From a gamma proteobacterium symbiont of Stewartia floridana (GTDB lineage Bacteria; Pseudomonadota; Gammaproteobacteria; Chromatiales; Chromatiaceae): 64,000 nucleotides of DNA. The notes beneath the pieces were generated by a model. It made no database searches, was not told the DNA's origin, and was given only the letters and a program-made list of their open reading frames with translations. Location: NCBI GenBank assembly GCA_003676145.1, contig NAUB01000023.1:1-64000 (forward strand), in the 5' to 3' direction. This document shows positions 55,942 through 64,000 of this stretch, piece after piece. The stretch's first letter is position 1. The number at the start of each line of letters is the position of its first letter. A program made the position numbers and the translations under genes.

Positions 55942-56514
55942 ATGGAAATTGTGTTTTTTGTATTGATTGGTGCCGCCGTTGTCATCCTCATATACGGCGT
56001 CATGATTTACAACAATCTGGTGCGTCTGAAACACGATGTCACCAAAGCATGGGCGAATATCGATGTACTGCTTAAACAGCGCCACGATGAACTGCCCAAG
56101 CTGGTTGAGACCTGTAAACAATACATGAAATTCGAGCAGGAGACCCTGGAAAAGGTGATGAACGCCCGTGCCGCAGTCAACCGGGCCATGCAGCAGGGGG
56201 ATGTAGGTGCGGTAGGCGCTGCCGAGGGGCAGCTGAGGCTGGGCCTGGGCAATCTTTTCGCAGTGGCGGAGAACTATCCGGACCTGAAAGCCAATGAGAC
56301 CTTTCTGCACCTGCAGAGCCGCATCAGCGGGCTGGAAAACAGCATCGCTGACCGGCGTGAGTTTTATAATGAAAGCGTCAACAACAACAATGTGCGCATC
56401 GAGCAGTTTCCCGATGTCATTCTAGCCCGGCAATTCTCCTTCAAAGCCGCTGAACTGTTGGAGTTCGACGAGTCTGAGAAGACCGACGTGGATATGGGTA
56501 CACTATTTAGTTGA
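55942..56514 (+). CDS. lemA: LemA family protein
   Basis: A 190-residue membrane protein: one N-terminal span (MEIVFFVLIGAAVVILIYGV) and a long helical domain with YNNLVRLKHDVTKAWANIDV and the KQRHDELPKLVETCK signature. The start at 55942 has GGAGG 11 bases upstream; an earlier TTG is unlikely. It overlaps the next gene by one base (TGATG). LemA function is unsettled; it is often paired with envelope peptidases or, as here, with a GIDE-type protein. Confidence 0.93.
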   Translation: MEIVFFVLIGAAVVILIYGVMIYNNLVRLKHDVTKAWANIDVLLKQRHDELPKLVETCKQYMKFEQETLEKVMNARAAVNRAMQQGDVGAVGAAEGQLRLGLGNLFAVAENYPDLKANETFLHLQSRISGLENSIADRREFYNESVNNNNVRIEQFPDVILARQFSFKAAELLEFDESEKTDVDMGTLFS

Positions 56515-57458
56515 TGCAGGAAATCGCCAATCTGGGAACAGGGGCTTTTTTCCTCTGGAGCACCCTGTTGATCGCGCTGTCGCTGGCGGCGCTCTATTTC
56601 TCTTTCTACCATCTCCATCGAGCCCGCCTGATCGAGGACACCCCCACTTCACGCATACGCTCTGCCCCACAGGGCTACGTCGAGCTGATCGGCGAGGCCG
56701 ATATGATGAAGGGTGAACCGGTGATATCACCGCTCAGTACGACCCCATGCTGCTGGTGGCGCTACAAAGTCGACCGCAAGGATGACAAGGGCTGGCGCTC
56801 GGTGCGCAGCGAAAAGAGCAACGCCCTGTTTCTGCTCAAAGATGAAACCGGCGAGTGCATACTCGATCCGGAAGGGGCCTCCGTCACCCCCAGTGAACGC
56901 AATATCTGGTATGGCCCAAACTCGACCCCCTCAGCAGGCCCTGACCGGGGGATCGGTACCACCCATAGTCAGTTCAAGCGCTTTGGGATGCAGATATCGA
57001 TCAACACCACATTCGACGGAGACTATCGCTACACCGAGGAGTTGATCATGCCCGGTGATCCGCTGTATGCCATCGGCCTGTTCAGCTCCCTCGGGGAGAT
57101 GGATCGAAAAGCAATACGTGACGACATGGTCAAAGAGCGTCTGCGTCAATGGAAGAGCGACCATGCCACGCTGCTCGACCGCTTCGATCTCAACGGGGAT
57201 GGAAAAATTGACCTGCAGGAGTGGGAATCCGCCCGCAAGGCAGCCAAACAGGAGGTCACCAGGGAACAGCTCAAGGAGGATCAGCAGCCCCTGCATACAC
57301 TCAGCACTACCGGCTCCAAGCGTCGCCCGATGTTGATCTCGACCAAGGAGGAGTTTGACCTGGTCAGACGCTTCCGCTACTACTCATTTTTCACCCTGGC
57401 AGCCTTTTTCGCCTTGGGTTCGGCCAGCGCATGGTTCATTGCCGCTCGCATGATATAA
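56514..57458 (+). CDS. GIDE-domain membrane protein with an EF-hand
   Basis: A 314-residue protein with an N-terminal span (about 12-32), a GIDE domain (about 45-190; GYVELIGEADMM, CCWWRYKV, NTTFDGDYRYTEE) as in mitochondrial E3 ligase MUL1 and its bacterial relatives, then a clear EF-hand loop DLNGDGKIDLQEWE (about 224-237) and a second membrane span near the C-terminus. No RING finger is present. It is translationally coupled to lemA, a recurrent bacterial pair. Calcium binding is predicted from the loop's intact D-N-D-K-D..E spacing. Confidence 0.85.
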   Translation: MQEIANLGTGAFFLWSTLLIALSLAALYFSFYHLHRARLIEDTPTSRIRSAPQGYVELIGEADMMKGEPVISPLSTTPCCWWRYKVDRKDDKGWRSVRSEKSNALFLLKDETGECILDPEGASVTPSERNIWYGPNSTPSAGPDRGIGTTHSQFKRFGMQISINTTFDGDYRYTEELIMPGDPLYAIGLFSSLGEMDRKAIRDDMVKERLRQWKSDHATLLDRFDLNGDGKIDLQEWESARKAAKQEVTREQLKEDQQPLHTLSTTGSKRRPMLISTKEEFDLVRRFRYYSFFTLAAFFALGSASAWFIAARMI

Positions 57459-57503
57459 AATAGGCCGATCGGCCGCCCGGAATGAAACAACAGGAAAGCT
57501 TGC

Positions 57504-58049
57504 ATGACCCTTAGAAACGTCTGGTTACTACTTTTTGTAGTACTCGTCGCCACCCCAGCACTGGCCAGGGATATCCTGATGGATGACCCTATCGACGAAG
57601 GGGAGTACGACGTACCCGACAGGCCTGATTGGCTGGAGGGTGAGGTTCAGGTTCCGGAGAGCATCAACAGCGACGATCTTCAGGAGTTTCAGGTCGCGGC
57701 CAATGAGTCGAGATTCCGTTACTTTGTGGAGCGGAATTCGATTCAGCATGCCTCAGATGGTGCGGTACGCTTCACCCTGGTAATCCGCTCCAGCTCCGGC
57801 GCAGCAAACAGCTCTTACGAAGGATTTCGCTGCCGGGAACGCCTCTACAAAGTCTATGCCTATGGCGGAAGTGAGCGACTGACGCCAATGCCCGGTGGAG
57901 AGTGGGAGAGGATCCCAAAAGATGAATCAACCGATTATCGCGCCACCCTCTACGACGATTTGCTGTGCAACCTGCAGATTGGCGAACCCAATCCGGTAGA
58001 GAAGGTCTTCGAAGCGATGCGGAACAATCGCAAGGTAGGCAGAGACTAA
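57504..58049 (+). CDS. CNP1-like family secreted protein
   Basis: A 181-residue protein with a signal peptide (ending LARD, residue about 22), then WLEGEVQVPESI, FTLVIRSSSGAANSSYEGFRC and RATLYDDLLC, as in the CNP1-like family (an outer-envelope protein first noted in Neisseria; role unknown). Two cysteines probably pair. It follows the GIDE gene by 45 bases. Confidence 0.8.
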   Translation: MTLRNVWLLLFVVLVATPALARDILMDDPIDEGEYDVPDRPDWLEGEVQVPESINSDDLQEFQVAANESRFRYFVERNSIQHASDGAVRFTLVIRSSSGAANSSYEGFRCRERLYKVYAYGGSERLTPMPGGEWERIPKDESTDYRATLYDDLLCNLQIGEPNPVEKVFEAMRNNRKVGRD

Positions 58050-58132
58050 TAGACACAGCTGACCGAATCCCTCAGCAGAGCCTAACAAAAGCCTTCGTAT
58101 CGGCTGACTGATCGACCAGAGTTTGAATCCGC

Positions 58133-58152
58133 AAAACCCCTTTGGTTTTTTT
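58133..58152 (+). terminator. Weak terminator after the CNP1-like gene
   Basis: A six-base stem aaaacc/ggtttt is followed directly by a run of T (seven in all), 84 bases after the stop codon. Confidence 0.35.
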
Positions 58153-58232
58153 AGATCCACCTAACCGGTAATCTGCGGAAGGTCGCAGTAAAAGATACGC
58201 TTTCAACAGCTAGAAAAACCAGGAACAGATAG

Positions 58233-60263
58233 ATGACCAATCCCCTGCTCGACATGACCGGACTGCCACCCTTCAGCCGGATTGAACCGCCAATGGTGGA
58301 ACCTGCCATCGATGCGCTGCTGCAGGCGAATCGCCAGACCATGGAAAGCCTGCTCAACACCATAGCCAGCCCAAGCTGGGGCAATTTTGTCGAGCCCCTG
58401 GAAGTTGTCGAAGACCGGCTCAGCCGAACCTGGTCACCGGTCAGCCATATGAACTCTGTGGTCAATCACGACGAACTGCGCGAAGTCTACAACGCCTGCC
58501 TGCCCAAATTGAGTGACTACGCCACCGAGGTGGGACAGAACAGTAAACTGTGCGAAGCCTACAAGAAGGTTGCCGAACAAGCCGACCTGGACGACGCGCA
58601 AAAAAAGATGCTCGAAAACACCCTGCTCGAGTTCCGGCTCTCAGGGGTCGATCTGCCGGAAGATAAAAAACAGCGCTTTAAGGAGATCAGCCAGAGCCTC
58701 TCCAAACTGACCACCAAATTTGAGGAGAACCTGCTCGACGCGACCAATGCCTGGAGCAAACTGATCAGCGACCCGGAACAGCTGGCCGGGCTGCCGGAGT
58801 CCGCCATGGCACTGGCCAAACAGACCGCAGAGCAGCGCGAGCAGCAGGGCTGGTTGCTGACCCTGGAGTTTCCCTCCTACTTTCCGGTGATGACCTATGC
58901 GGATCAGCGGGAACTGCGTCGAGAGCTCTACGAAGCCTATGCCACACGCGCCTCGGATTGCGGCCCCGATGCGGGTAAGTGGGACAATAGCGAGGTGATG
59001 GAGCAGATCCTGGCGCTACGCCATGAGCAGGCCCAACTGCTCGGCTACAACAACTATGCTGAGCGCTCTCTGGCGCGCAAAATGGCCCGCACCACGGAAG
59101 AGGTGATGAGTTTTCTCACCGATCTGGCGCAACGCTCCAAGGCCCAGGCGGAGCGTGAACTGGCCGAGCTCACACAATTCGCCAGTGAAAACTACGGCAT
59201 CGATCAGCTGGAAGCCTGGGATATCGGCTACTACTCGGAAAAACTGCGTCAGCATCGCCACGCCATCAGTCAGGAAGAGCTGAAGCCCTATTTTCCAGAA
59301 ACCCGGGTGATACCCGGCATGTTTGCGGTGGTGGAGCGCCTCTATGGAATCCGTATCCAATCCGTCGAAGGGGTGGATACCTGGCATCCGGATGTGCGTT
59401 TCTATGAGATCCGCGACAAGCAGAACCAGCTTCGCGGGCAGTTCTATCTCGACCTCTACGCGCGCCCGAAAAAACGGGGTGGCGCCTGGATGGACGAATG
59501 CGCAACCCGCTTCTTCAGCGAATCAGTCGACCAGGTTCCGGTGGCCTACCTGACCTGTAATTTTTCACCCCCGGTGGCTGACCAGCCGGCGCTCTTCACT
59601 CACGATGAAGTGGAGACCCTGTTTCACGAGTTCGGCCATGGGCTGCATCACATGCTCACCCGCATCGACTATCCCGCTGTTGCGGGAATCAATGGGGTGG
59701 CCTGGGACGCGGTGGAGCTGCCCAGCCAGTTCATGGAAAACTGGTGTTGGGAGCAGCAGGCGCTGGAACTGATCTCCGGCCATGTGGAGAGTGGCGAACC
59801 GATCCCGGACGAACTCTTCCAGCGACTGCATGGGGCGAAGAATTTCCAATCCGCGATGCAGATGGTGCGCCAGCTGGAGTTCTCGATCTTTGACTTTCGC
59901 ATTCATCAGGAGTACGACCCGGACCAGGGGGGAAGGATCTATCAGATACTCGATCAGGTGCGTGAGCAGGTCTCGGTGATCAAGCCGCCCTCCTGGAACC
60001 GCTTCCCACACGGTTTTTCACACATCTTTGCCGGTGGCTACGCCGCGGGGTACTACAGCTACAAATGGGCCGAAGTGCTGTCAGCCGACGCCTTCTCCAG
60101 ATTCGAGGAACAGGGCATCTTCAGTCAGGAAGCGGGACAGGCCTTTCTGCAGGAGATATTGGAACAGGGTGGTTCGAAGGATGCCATGGAGCTGTTTGTC
60201 GCATTCCGCGGCCGCGAACCGCAGATCGAGCCTCTGCTGAGACACAGTGGCATTAGCGGGTGA
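58233..60263 (+). CDS. prlC: Oligopeptidase A (M3 family metallopeptidase)
   Basis: A 676-residue cytoplasmic zinc peptidase that degrades signal peptides and other short peptides. The catalytic HEFGH motif is at residues 465-469 (TLFHEFGHGLHHML). DEVETLFHEFG, GINGVAWDAVELPSQFMENW and the late FAGGYAAGYYSYKWAEVLSADAF (read in parts) complete the M3 signature. The length matches E. coli PrlC/OpdA (680). Confidence 0.97.
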   Translation: MTNPLLDMTGLPPFSRIEPPMVEPAIDALLQANRQTMESLLNTIASPSWGNFVEPLEVVEDRLSRTWSPVSHMNSVVNHDELREVYNACLPKLSDYATEVGQNSKLCEAYKKVAEQADLDDAQKKMLENTLLEFRLSGVDLPEDKKQRFKEISQSLSKLTTKFEENLLDATNAWSKLISDPEQLAGLPESAMALAKQTAEQREQQGWLLTLEFPSYFPVMTYADQRELRRELYEAYATRASDCGPDAGKWDNSEVMEQILALRHEQAQLLGYNNYAERSLARKMARTTEEVMSFLTDLAQRSKAQAERELAELTQFASENYGIDQLEAWDIGYYSEKLRQHRHAISQEELKPYFPETRVIPGMFAVVERLYGIRIQSVEGVDTWHPDVRFYEIRDKQNQLRGQFYLDLYARPKKRGGAWMDECATRFFSESVDQVPVAYLTCNFSPPVADQPALFTHDEVETLFHEFGHGLHHMLTRIDYPAVAGINGVAWDAVELPSQFMENWCWEQQALELISGHVESGEPIPDELFQRLHGAKNFQSAMQMVRQLEFSIFDFRIHQEYDPDQGGRIYQILDQVREQVSVIKPPSWNRFPHGFSHIFAGGYAAGYYSYKWAEVLSADAFSRFEEQGIFSQEAGQAFLQEILEQGGSKDAMELFVAFRGREPQIEPLLRHSGISG

Positions 60264-60266
60264 TAT

Positions 60267-60500
60267 TTTCAGTCCGCAAATGAACGCGAATAAACGCAAA
60301 TGATTTATCTGCTTGCTACGTCAGTAGAACCTTCATGCCCAGCGGCGTTATCATTCGCTCATGTAGAATGACCACCCGACGCTCATTCTGCCTTGCTGGA
60401 CACAAAAACAGACCCAGCAGGGCGTATTGGAATAGTGTTAACAGGCCCTAGACGCAACAAATCACATTTGCGTTTATTCGCGTTCATTCGCGGACTGAAA
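60267..60500. repeat. Composite element: family-1 inverted arms enclosing a family-2 repeat
   Basis: Long inverted arms (60267-60306 and 60459-60500, about 40 bases, pairing almost perfectly apart from a two-base insertion and one mismatch, containing cgcgaataaacgcaaat) enclose a complete family-2 unit (60341-60451: tgtagaatgaccac... ttaacaggccc). The element lies between prlC and the terminator of the next gene. It is consistent with one repeat having inserted into another, or with a two-part MITE. Confidence 0.85.
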
Positions 60501-60501
60501 A

Positions 60502-60532
60502 CAAAAAAAACGGGTGACGCAAAGCGTCACCC
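60502..60532 (-). terminator. Terminator of the two-gene operon that follows
   Basis: A nine-base stem gggtgacgc/gcgtcaccc with a three-base loop, followed on the minus strand by a run of T (the aaaaaaaa at 60502-60510). It ends transcription from 61256-60546. Confidence 0.85.
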
Positions 60533-60545
60533 CGTGGTTGGCAAG

Positions 60546-61055
60546 TCAGATGCCGAGGGCACCGATACCCCAACCAACACCACCTAGCTCTACTTCAGGA
60601 TGCAGTTGCCGAATCGAACGTTCGACTTGGGAAACCCGCCAGCGCGGAACGTCAACAAAGAGCAGAAATTCACCATGCTTCAAGGGCACATCAAAGTCAT
60701 CGATCTGGGCTTGATGTACCTGACTCGAAAAGTGGTAATCCATTAATACGGAGACCACTGCTGCGATCACGCAGCCTGCCACCAGCAACCATTCGGAAGC
60801 CCACACACCGATCAACAGAGTCGTGATTGCTGCAAAAAACAGCAGCAGATTGATATCCCAGAACCAGCTCTCGAAGTGTGCTGTCAACCCGCGCCTCTGG
60901 CTTATCCTTGCTGCCGGCAGCTCGTTCAGGTCGACACCCGATCTGGCCATAGCGTGGATGTGTTGCCGATTCACACTGATCAACAGCAGGCCTCTGAACA
61001 CTTCCTCCGCCTGGCGCCCGGATGGGACCAGCATAGAGATACGCCGCAGTATCAT
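60546..61055 (-). CDS. Two-span membrane protein of unknown function
   Basis: A 169-residue protein. The N-terminal soluble part (MILRRISMLVPSGRQAEEVF) looks like a small alpha/beta domain. Two closely spaced membrane spans follow (about 71-108, INLLLFFAAITTLLIGVWA, then WLLVAGCVIAAVVSVLM), then a soluble domain ending in a Gly-rich tail (GGVGWGIGALGI). The outline recalls DUF1269-type proteins, but no family is claimed. It starts three bases after the preceding small gene and is followed by a good terminator. Confidence 0.7.
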   Translation of the reverse strand: MILRRISMLVPSGRQAEEVFRGLLLISVNRQHIHAMARSGVDLNELPAARISQRRGLTAHFESWFWDINLLLFFAAITTLLIGVWASEWLLVAGCVIAAVVSVLMDYHFSSQVHQAQIDDFDVPLKHGEFLLFVDVPRWRVSQVERSIRQLHPEVELGGVGWGIGALGI

Positions 61056-61058
61056 CGA

Positions 61059-61256
61059 TCAACCCTCAGCCAGATAGTCATCTGAATCGTTGCCACAGAT
61101 CACTTTGTGGTCCTCAAGGTACGACTGCCGGGTCTGTTCATTTTCAATATGGATCTCGACAGCATGCTCACCATCGCCTTCATAGAGGCCGGGGTGATCA
61201 TCAGGATTGGTAACATCGCGCAGCGTGATTGGATCCAAGGTCGCTCTGATAATCAA
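61059..61256 (-). CDS. Small acidic hypothetical protein
   Basis: A 65-residue acidic protein (MIIRATLDPITLRDVTNPDD) with no membrane span and one Cys. It is three bases upstream of the membrane-protein gene and on the same strand, so they probably form a two-gene operon. Too short for a firm family call; the tight spacing is the main support. Confidence 0.5.
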   Translation of the reverse strand: MIIRATLDPITLRDVTNPDDHPGLYEGDGEHAVEIHIENEQTRQSYLEDHKVICGNDSDDYLAEG

Positions 61257-61592
61257 AGTTGTGTCTGCCTCTGTTTTGTAAGGAACACCTCAAGAGATAC
61301 TCTGGCCTTGAGTAGGGGCAAGCCGCTGTCGCCCGGATTGAAGGTCAGTGAAATCCCTTTCGGTTACGACTCAGAATTCACTGTTTCAAGGCTGAATTGA
61401 AGAGTGATACCTTAAGCTATAGAAATACCTAGCAAAACAATCAAGATTATCGGCCATCTAAAACTGACGAGGAAATTGGGGGATTGTTGCAAAGCGAGGT
61501 GAATTTTCTCGCTAAAACGACCTACAGCTTCCAGCACCCTGTCGGAACTGGATTAGGTTTGACCCTCCCGGGAGGCACCAATAGGAAGGCAT
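61257..61592. other. Gene-free stretch with GC palindrome
   Basis: About 335 bases between the small acidic gene and the transporter. A short palindrome, cctcccgggagg, lies near 61565, shortly after the transporter stop on its strand; without a T-run it is a weak terminator candidate. No other feature was recognised. Confidence 0.4.
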
Positions 61593-62906
61593 TCAGGCGG
61601 TGGTGAAAAGGTCAAAAAACAACCAGTAGACCAGGCTGGCCAGAATCAGACCGAAGAACATCACCGGGATACCGGTTTTCATCCAAATCAACGGGGTTAT
61701 TCTCGCCTCCGGCATACCGCTCTTTTCAGACTCACTCACCGCGATGATATTCGCCGTTGCACCCAGGTGGGTGCCATTACCCCCCAGTCCGACACCCAGC
61801 GCCAGAGCCCACCAGAGGGGCGCGATATTCACCCCGCTGCTCTCCAGCCCCATAATGATCGGAATCATGGTCACCGTAAAAGGTATGTTGTCCACTACCG
61901 CACTGAGAACCGCAGCCACCCACATCAGCAACAAACCGGTGAGTAAGAGCATTTGCGGATCTCTGGCAAGTCTGGCCAGTTCATTTCCCAGAAGATCGAG
62001 CAGTCCCGAGGCCTCCACCCCGCCAACGATCATGAACAGGCCGGCGAAGAAGAACAGCACCGACCAGTTGACGGTACCGAAAATCTGCTCCATATCGGGC
62101 TTCAGCATCAGCAAAGCCAGACAGAGTCCGATAAACGAGGCATAGGCGGGCAGGATGTGCAGGTTGTGGTGTATAAAGAAGAGCAACACCACCACAGCCA
62201 GGGAGAAGAGAGTGCGCTTCAGCCCTTTGGCATCCTTGATGGCATGGGTATCGACCAGGGTTCTGGGGTCCTCGCCAACATCGGTCAGCTGTTCACGAAA
62301 CAGAAACAGCATCAACGCCACCGTACCGACCCACACCACCAACACCGGAAATCCCATATGCATCAGAAATGAGTTGAAACTGATATCGGCTGCACTGCCG
62401 ATCATCAGGTTGGGGGGATCACCCACCAGGGTCGCTGCACCGCCGATATTCGAAAGCATCGCCTCGGCCATCAGATAGGGCATGGGATTGATCTTCAGCA
62501 AGCGACAGATCAATACCGTCAACGGAGCGAACACAATGACCGTAGTGACATTATCCAGGATCATACTGATCAGACTGACCGCCAGACTGAGATAGATCAG
62601 CAGCAGCTTCGGGCTTCCCTTGGCCCAACGGGTAATATGCACGGCCGCATAGTCGAACGCCCCGGTGGGACGCAGCAACGCGACCAGCATCATCATCGCC
62701 GCCAACAACAGAATGGTATTGCCGTCCACCGCCAGCAGCGCCTGCTCCTGACTGTAGAAACCCATCCACATCCCCACACCGATCATGGTCAGAGCGCCCA
62801 GCATGGCGGCGGTGGTACGATGCAGTATCTCCGTGAAAATCAGGATATAGGCAGACAACAGCAGAAGTGCCGAAACCCACATCTCGGTTGTGATCTGCTC
62901 CATCAT
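61593..62906 (-). CDS. ArsB/NhaD-type ion transporter family protein
   Basis: A 437-residue integral membrane protein with about eleven hydrophobic spans. It belongs to the ion-transporter superfamily that includes ArsB, NhaD and the P protein: duplicated motifs ILDNVTTVIVFAPLTVLI and VVDNIPFTVTMIPIIMGL, and NIGGAATLVGDPPNLMIG and GGNGTHLGATANIIAV. The start at 62906 overlaps the stop of the CBS gene (ATGA). The substrate (arsenite, Na+/H+, or an organic anion) is not decided by sequence alone. Confidence 0.87.
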   Translation of the reverse strand: MMEQITTEMWVSALLLLSAYILIFTEILHRTTAAMLGALTMIGVGMWMGFYSQEQALLAVDGNTILLLAAMMMLVALLRPTGAFDYAAVHITRWAKGSPKLLLIYLSLAVSLISMILDNVTTVIVFAPLTVLICRLLKINPMPYLMAEAMLSNIGGAATLVGDPPNLMIGSAADISFNSFLMHMGFPVLVVWVGTVALMLFLFREQLTDVGEDPRTLVDTHAIKDAKGLKRTLFSLAVVVLLFFIHHNLHILPAYASFIGLCLALLMLKPDMEQIFGTVNWSVLFFFAGLFMIVGGVEASGLLDLLGNELARLARDPQMLLLTGLLLMWVAAVLSAVVDNIPFTVTMIPIIMGLESSGVNIAPLWWALALGVGLGGNGTHLGATANIIAVSESEKSGMPEARITPLIWMKTGIPVMFFGLILASLVYWLFFDLFTTA

Positions 62907-63364
62907 CAGTCGATGCAACACTCTCTGGTTACAATCGCTCCAGCCACACTCATACGCGTCACCACGCCTTGATAATCCTCGCCTTCAGTGACAAACAGAT
63001 ACTCTGTGTTGTGCTGCTCCATAATCGCCAGTGCCTTGATCGCTTGAAAATTGGCTGACAGACGCACCGTATCCGGATAGATGAAATCATCCACACTCCG
63101 GGCCATCAGATCCTCCGCTTTGATATGCGGAAAATCGAGATGATCGATATCATCCCCAAGCAGATGGGCGCCCTGAATGATGTCATCGGGAATACAGCAG
63201 ACACGAAACATATGCCTTACCGAGAAGCGCCCGCTGATCAAACCGCTCTGATCCACATAGGGAATTCCGGGAACCCCTTTACTGACACACTCGCTCATCA
63301 CCTCACCGACACTCATGCCGGGACGGGCGACCTTGGTGGGAATTGAAATATGTTTGATTTTCAT
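62906..63364 (-). CDS. CBS-domain protein
   Basis: A 152-residue soluble protein made of two CBS motifs (about 10-50, KVARPGMSVGEVMSECV; and about 95-150, LSANFQAIKALAIMEQHNTE), which usually bind adenine nucleotides. Its stop overlaps the start of the transporter and its start overlaps the stop of the TtcA-like gene (ATGA at both ends), so the three are translationally coupled. It probably makes a regulatory subunit for one of its neighbours. Confidence 0.85.
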   Translation of the reverse strand: MKIKHISIPTKVARPGMSVGEVMSECVSKGVPGIPYVDQSGLISGRFSVRHMFRVCCIPDDIIQGAHLLGDDIDHLDFPHIKAEDLMARSVDDFIYPDTVRLSANFQAIKALAIMEQHNTEYLFVTEGEDYQGVVTRMSVAGAIVTRECCID

Positions 63365-64000
63365 GGCGGCGCTTCATCCATCATCGGTTTCATGGCATGC
63401 AGCATATTCGCAAACAGGTGGCTGTTGCTGCGCTCCTCCCGTGCCAGCAGCTGTTTCATATAGGCGCGCTGGGTCGGTTTAGTGAAACAGGCGGGACAGC
63501 TGTCGGGGATGATCGGCAATCCCGCCTTTACGGCGAACTCACCGGTCTGTGTCTCCCGGCAGTAGACCAGCGGGCGTATGATGCGGATATCCCCCGCATC
63601 GTTCACGTAGTGCGCCTTCATGGTCCGCATCTGACCGCCGTGAAACAGGGACATCATCAGACTCTCCGCCAGGTCGTCCAGGTGCTGAGCCAATGCCAGA
63701 ACGTTATATCCCTGCTTACGACAGGTACTGTACATGATGCCCCGTTTCATACGTGCGCAATAGGCACAGAACGAGTCACCCGACATATTCTCCCTGGCCT
63801 CCTGCATGATCGGCTGTTCGGCATAGACCCAGGAGACACCCAATGACTCGTAGTAGGCTTTCAACGGGGCCGGATCGAAACCCTCGATCTCAGGATCCAC
63901 AGTGATTACGCCCAGTTCAAACTCGACCGGTGCGTAGCGTTGCAAATGGGAGAGTACTTGCAGCAGTGTAAGGGAGTCCTTACCGCCGGAAACACCGAGC
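63361..64000 (-). CDS. TtcA-like PP-loop ATPase, 5' end outside the window
   Basis: 213 residues are visible (C-terminal part); the start lies beyond the right edge. The PP-loop SGGKDS is at the edge (GVSGGKDSLTLLQ), then FCAYCARMKRGIMYSTC with a CxxC cluster site, a conserved HLDDLAESLMMSLFHGG, and a second cysteine pair in SCPACFTKP. This matches TtcA, which uses an iron-sulfur cluster to thiolate C32 of tRNA. The coupling to CBS and transporter genes is not typical for ttcA, so a specialised relative is possible. Confidence 0.82.
   Translation of the reverse strand, partial: LGVSGGKDSLTLLQVLSHLQRYAPVEFELGVITVDPEIEGFDPAPLKAYYESLGVSWVYAEQPIMQEARENMSGDSFCAYCARMKRGIMYSTCRKQGYNVLALAQHLDDLAESLMMSLFHGGQMRTMKAHYVNDAGDIRIIRPLVYCRETQTGEFAVKAGLPIIPDSCPACFTKPTQRAYMKQLLAREERSNSHLFANMLHAMKPMMDEAPP

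Overview
This 64-kb window looks like the chromosome of a gammaproteobacterium. In order, sspB-sspA-petCBA, a NIF3-like gene, a membrane-anchored HtrA protease, murA-hisG-hisD-hisC, priA, phoU-pstBACS-phoB, argS, feoABC, hemB-aroE and minCDE are all present, and the ssp/pet/algW/his/murA neighbourhood is a known syntenic block of Pseudomonas-type Gammaproteobacteria. A periplasmic two-domain rhodanese next to a haem-c sensor, a polyphosphate kinase 2 and an exosortase-type secreted protein fit a free-living or symbiotic sulfur-oxidising or sediment gammaproteobacterium. That last placement is inference. No rRNA, tRNA, CRISPR array, complete insertion sequence or prophage was recognised.

Layout. 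0-5.5 kb: a decayed tandem duplication, a macrodomain hydrolase, a DUF3301 protein, sspB/sspA split by an inverted-repeat element, and the cytochrome bc1 operon (petABC, minus strand, ATGA overlaps). 5.6-15.3 kb: NIF3-like protein, DegS/AlgW-like protease, an adenylate cyclase-PilZ fusion, murA and hisGDC, an orphan gene and a fructosamine-kinase-like gene. 15.3-22 kb: a DnaA-box/AT-rich patch before priA, long AT-rich gene-poor DNA, a DUF4388-like protein, and the rhodanese plus haem-sensor pair. 22-28.8 kb: the phosphate regulon phoB-pstSCAB-phoU with two candidate Pho boxes, then a PilZ protein. 29-35.5 kb: argS and a SPOR protein, a ParDE-type toxin-antitoxin pair, an RTX gene remnant and the feoABC iron operon under a Fur-box-like site. 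35.6-46.8 kb: methyltransferase, ClC channel, ppk2, an ICMT-like protein, a secreted His/Met/Cys-rich protein, mlaC, an output-less membrane sensor, tsaC, a thioredoxin, hemB and aroE. 46.9-54 kb: minCDE, a papain-like lipoprotein overlapped by a small DUF333 lipoprotein, and a PAS-GGDEF cyclase. 54.5-64 kb: a VPLPA-CTERM-like secreted protein, a gamma carbonic anhydrase, LemA plus a GIDE/EF-hand protein, a CNP1-like protein, oligopeptidase A, a composite repeat element, two unknown proteins, and a coupled operon of a TtcA-like ATPase, a CBS protein and an ArsB/NhaD-like transporter.

Most genes are core metabolism. The signalling content is notable: a cAMP cyclase with a PilZ domain, a lone PilZ protein, a diguanylate cyclase, and two membrane sensors with no recognisable output domain. 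Intergenic spaces carry at least three families of dispersed inverted repeats. One copy (60267-60500) is a nested structure in which one family sits inside long inverted arms of another. The less conventional gene sets are the papain/DUF333 lipoprotein pair, the TtcA-CBS-transporter operon, and the rhodanese/haem-sensor pair.
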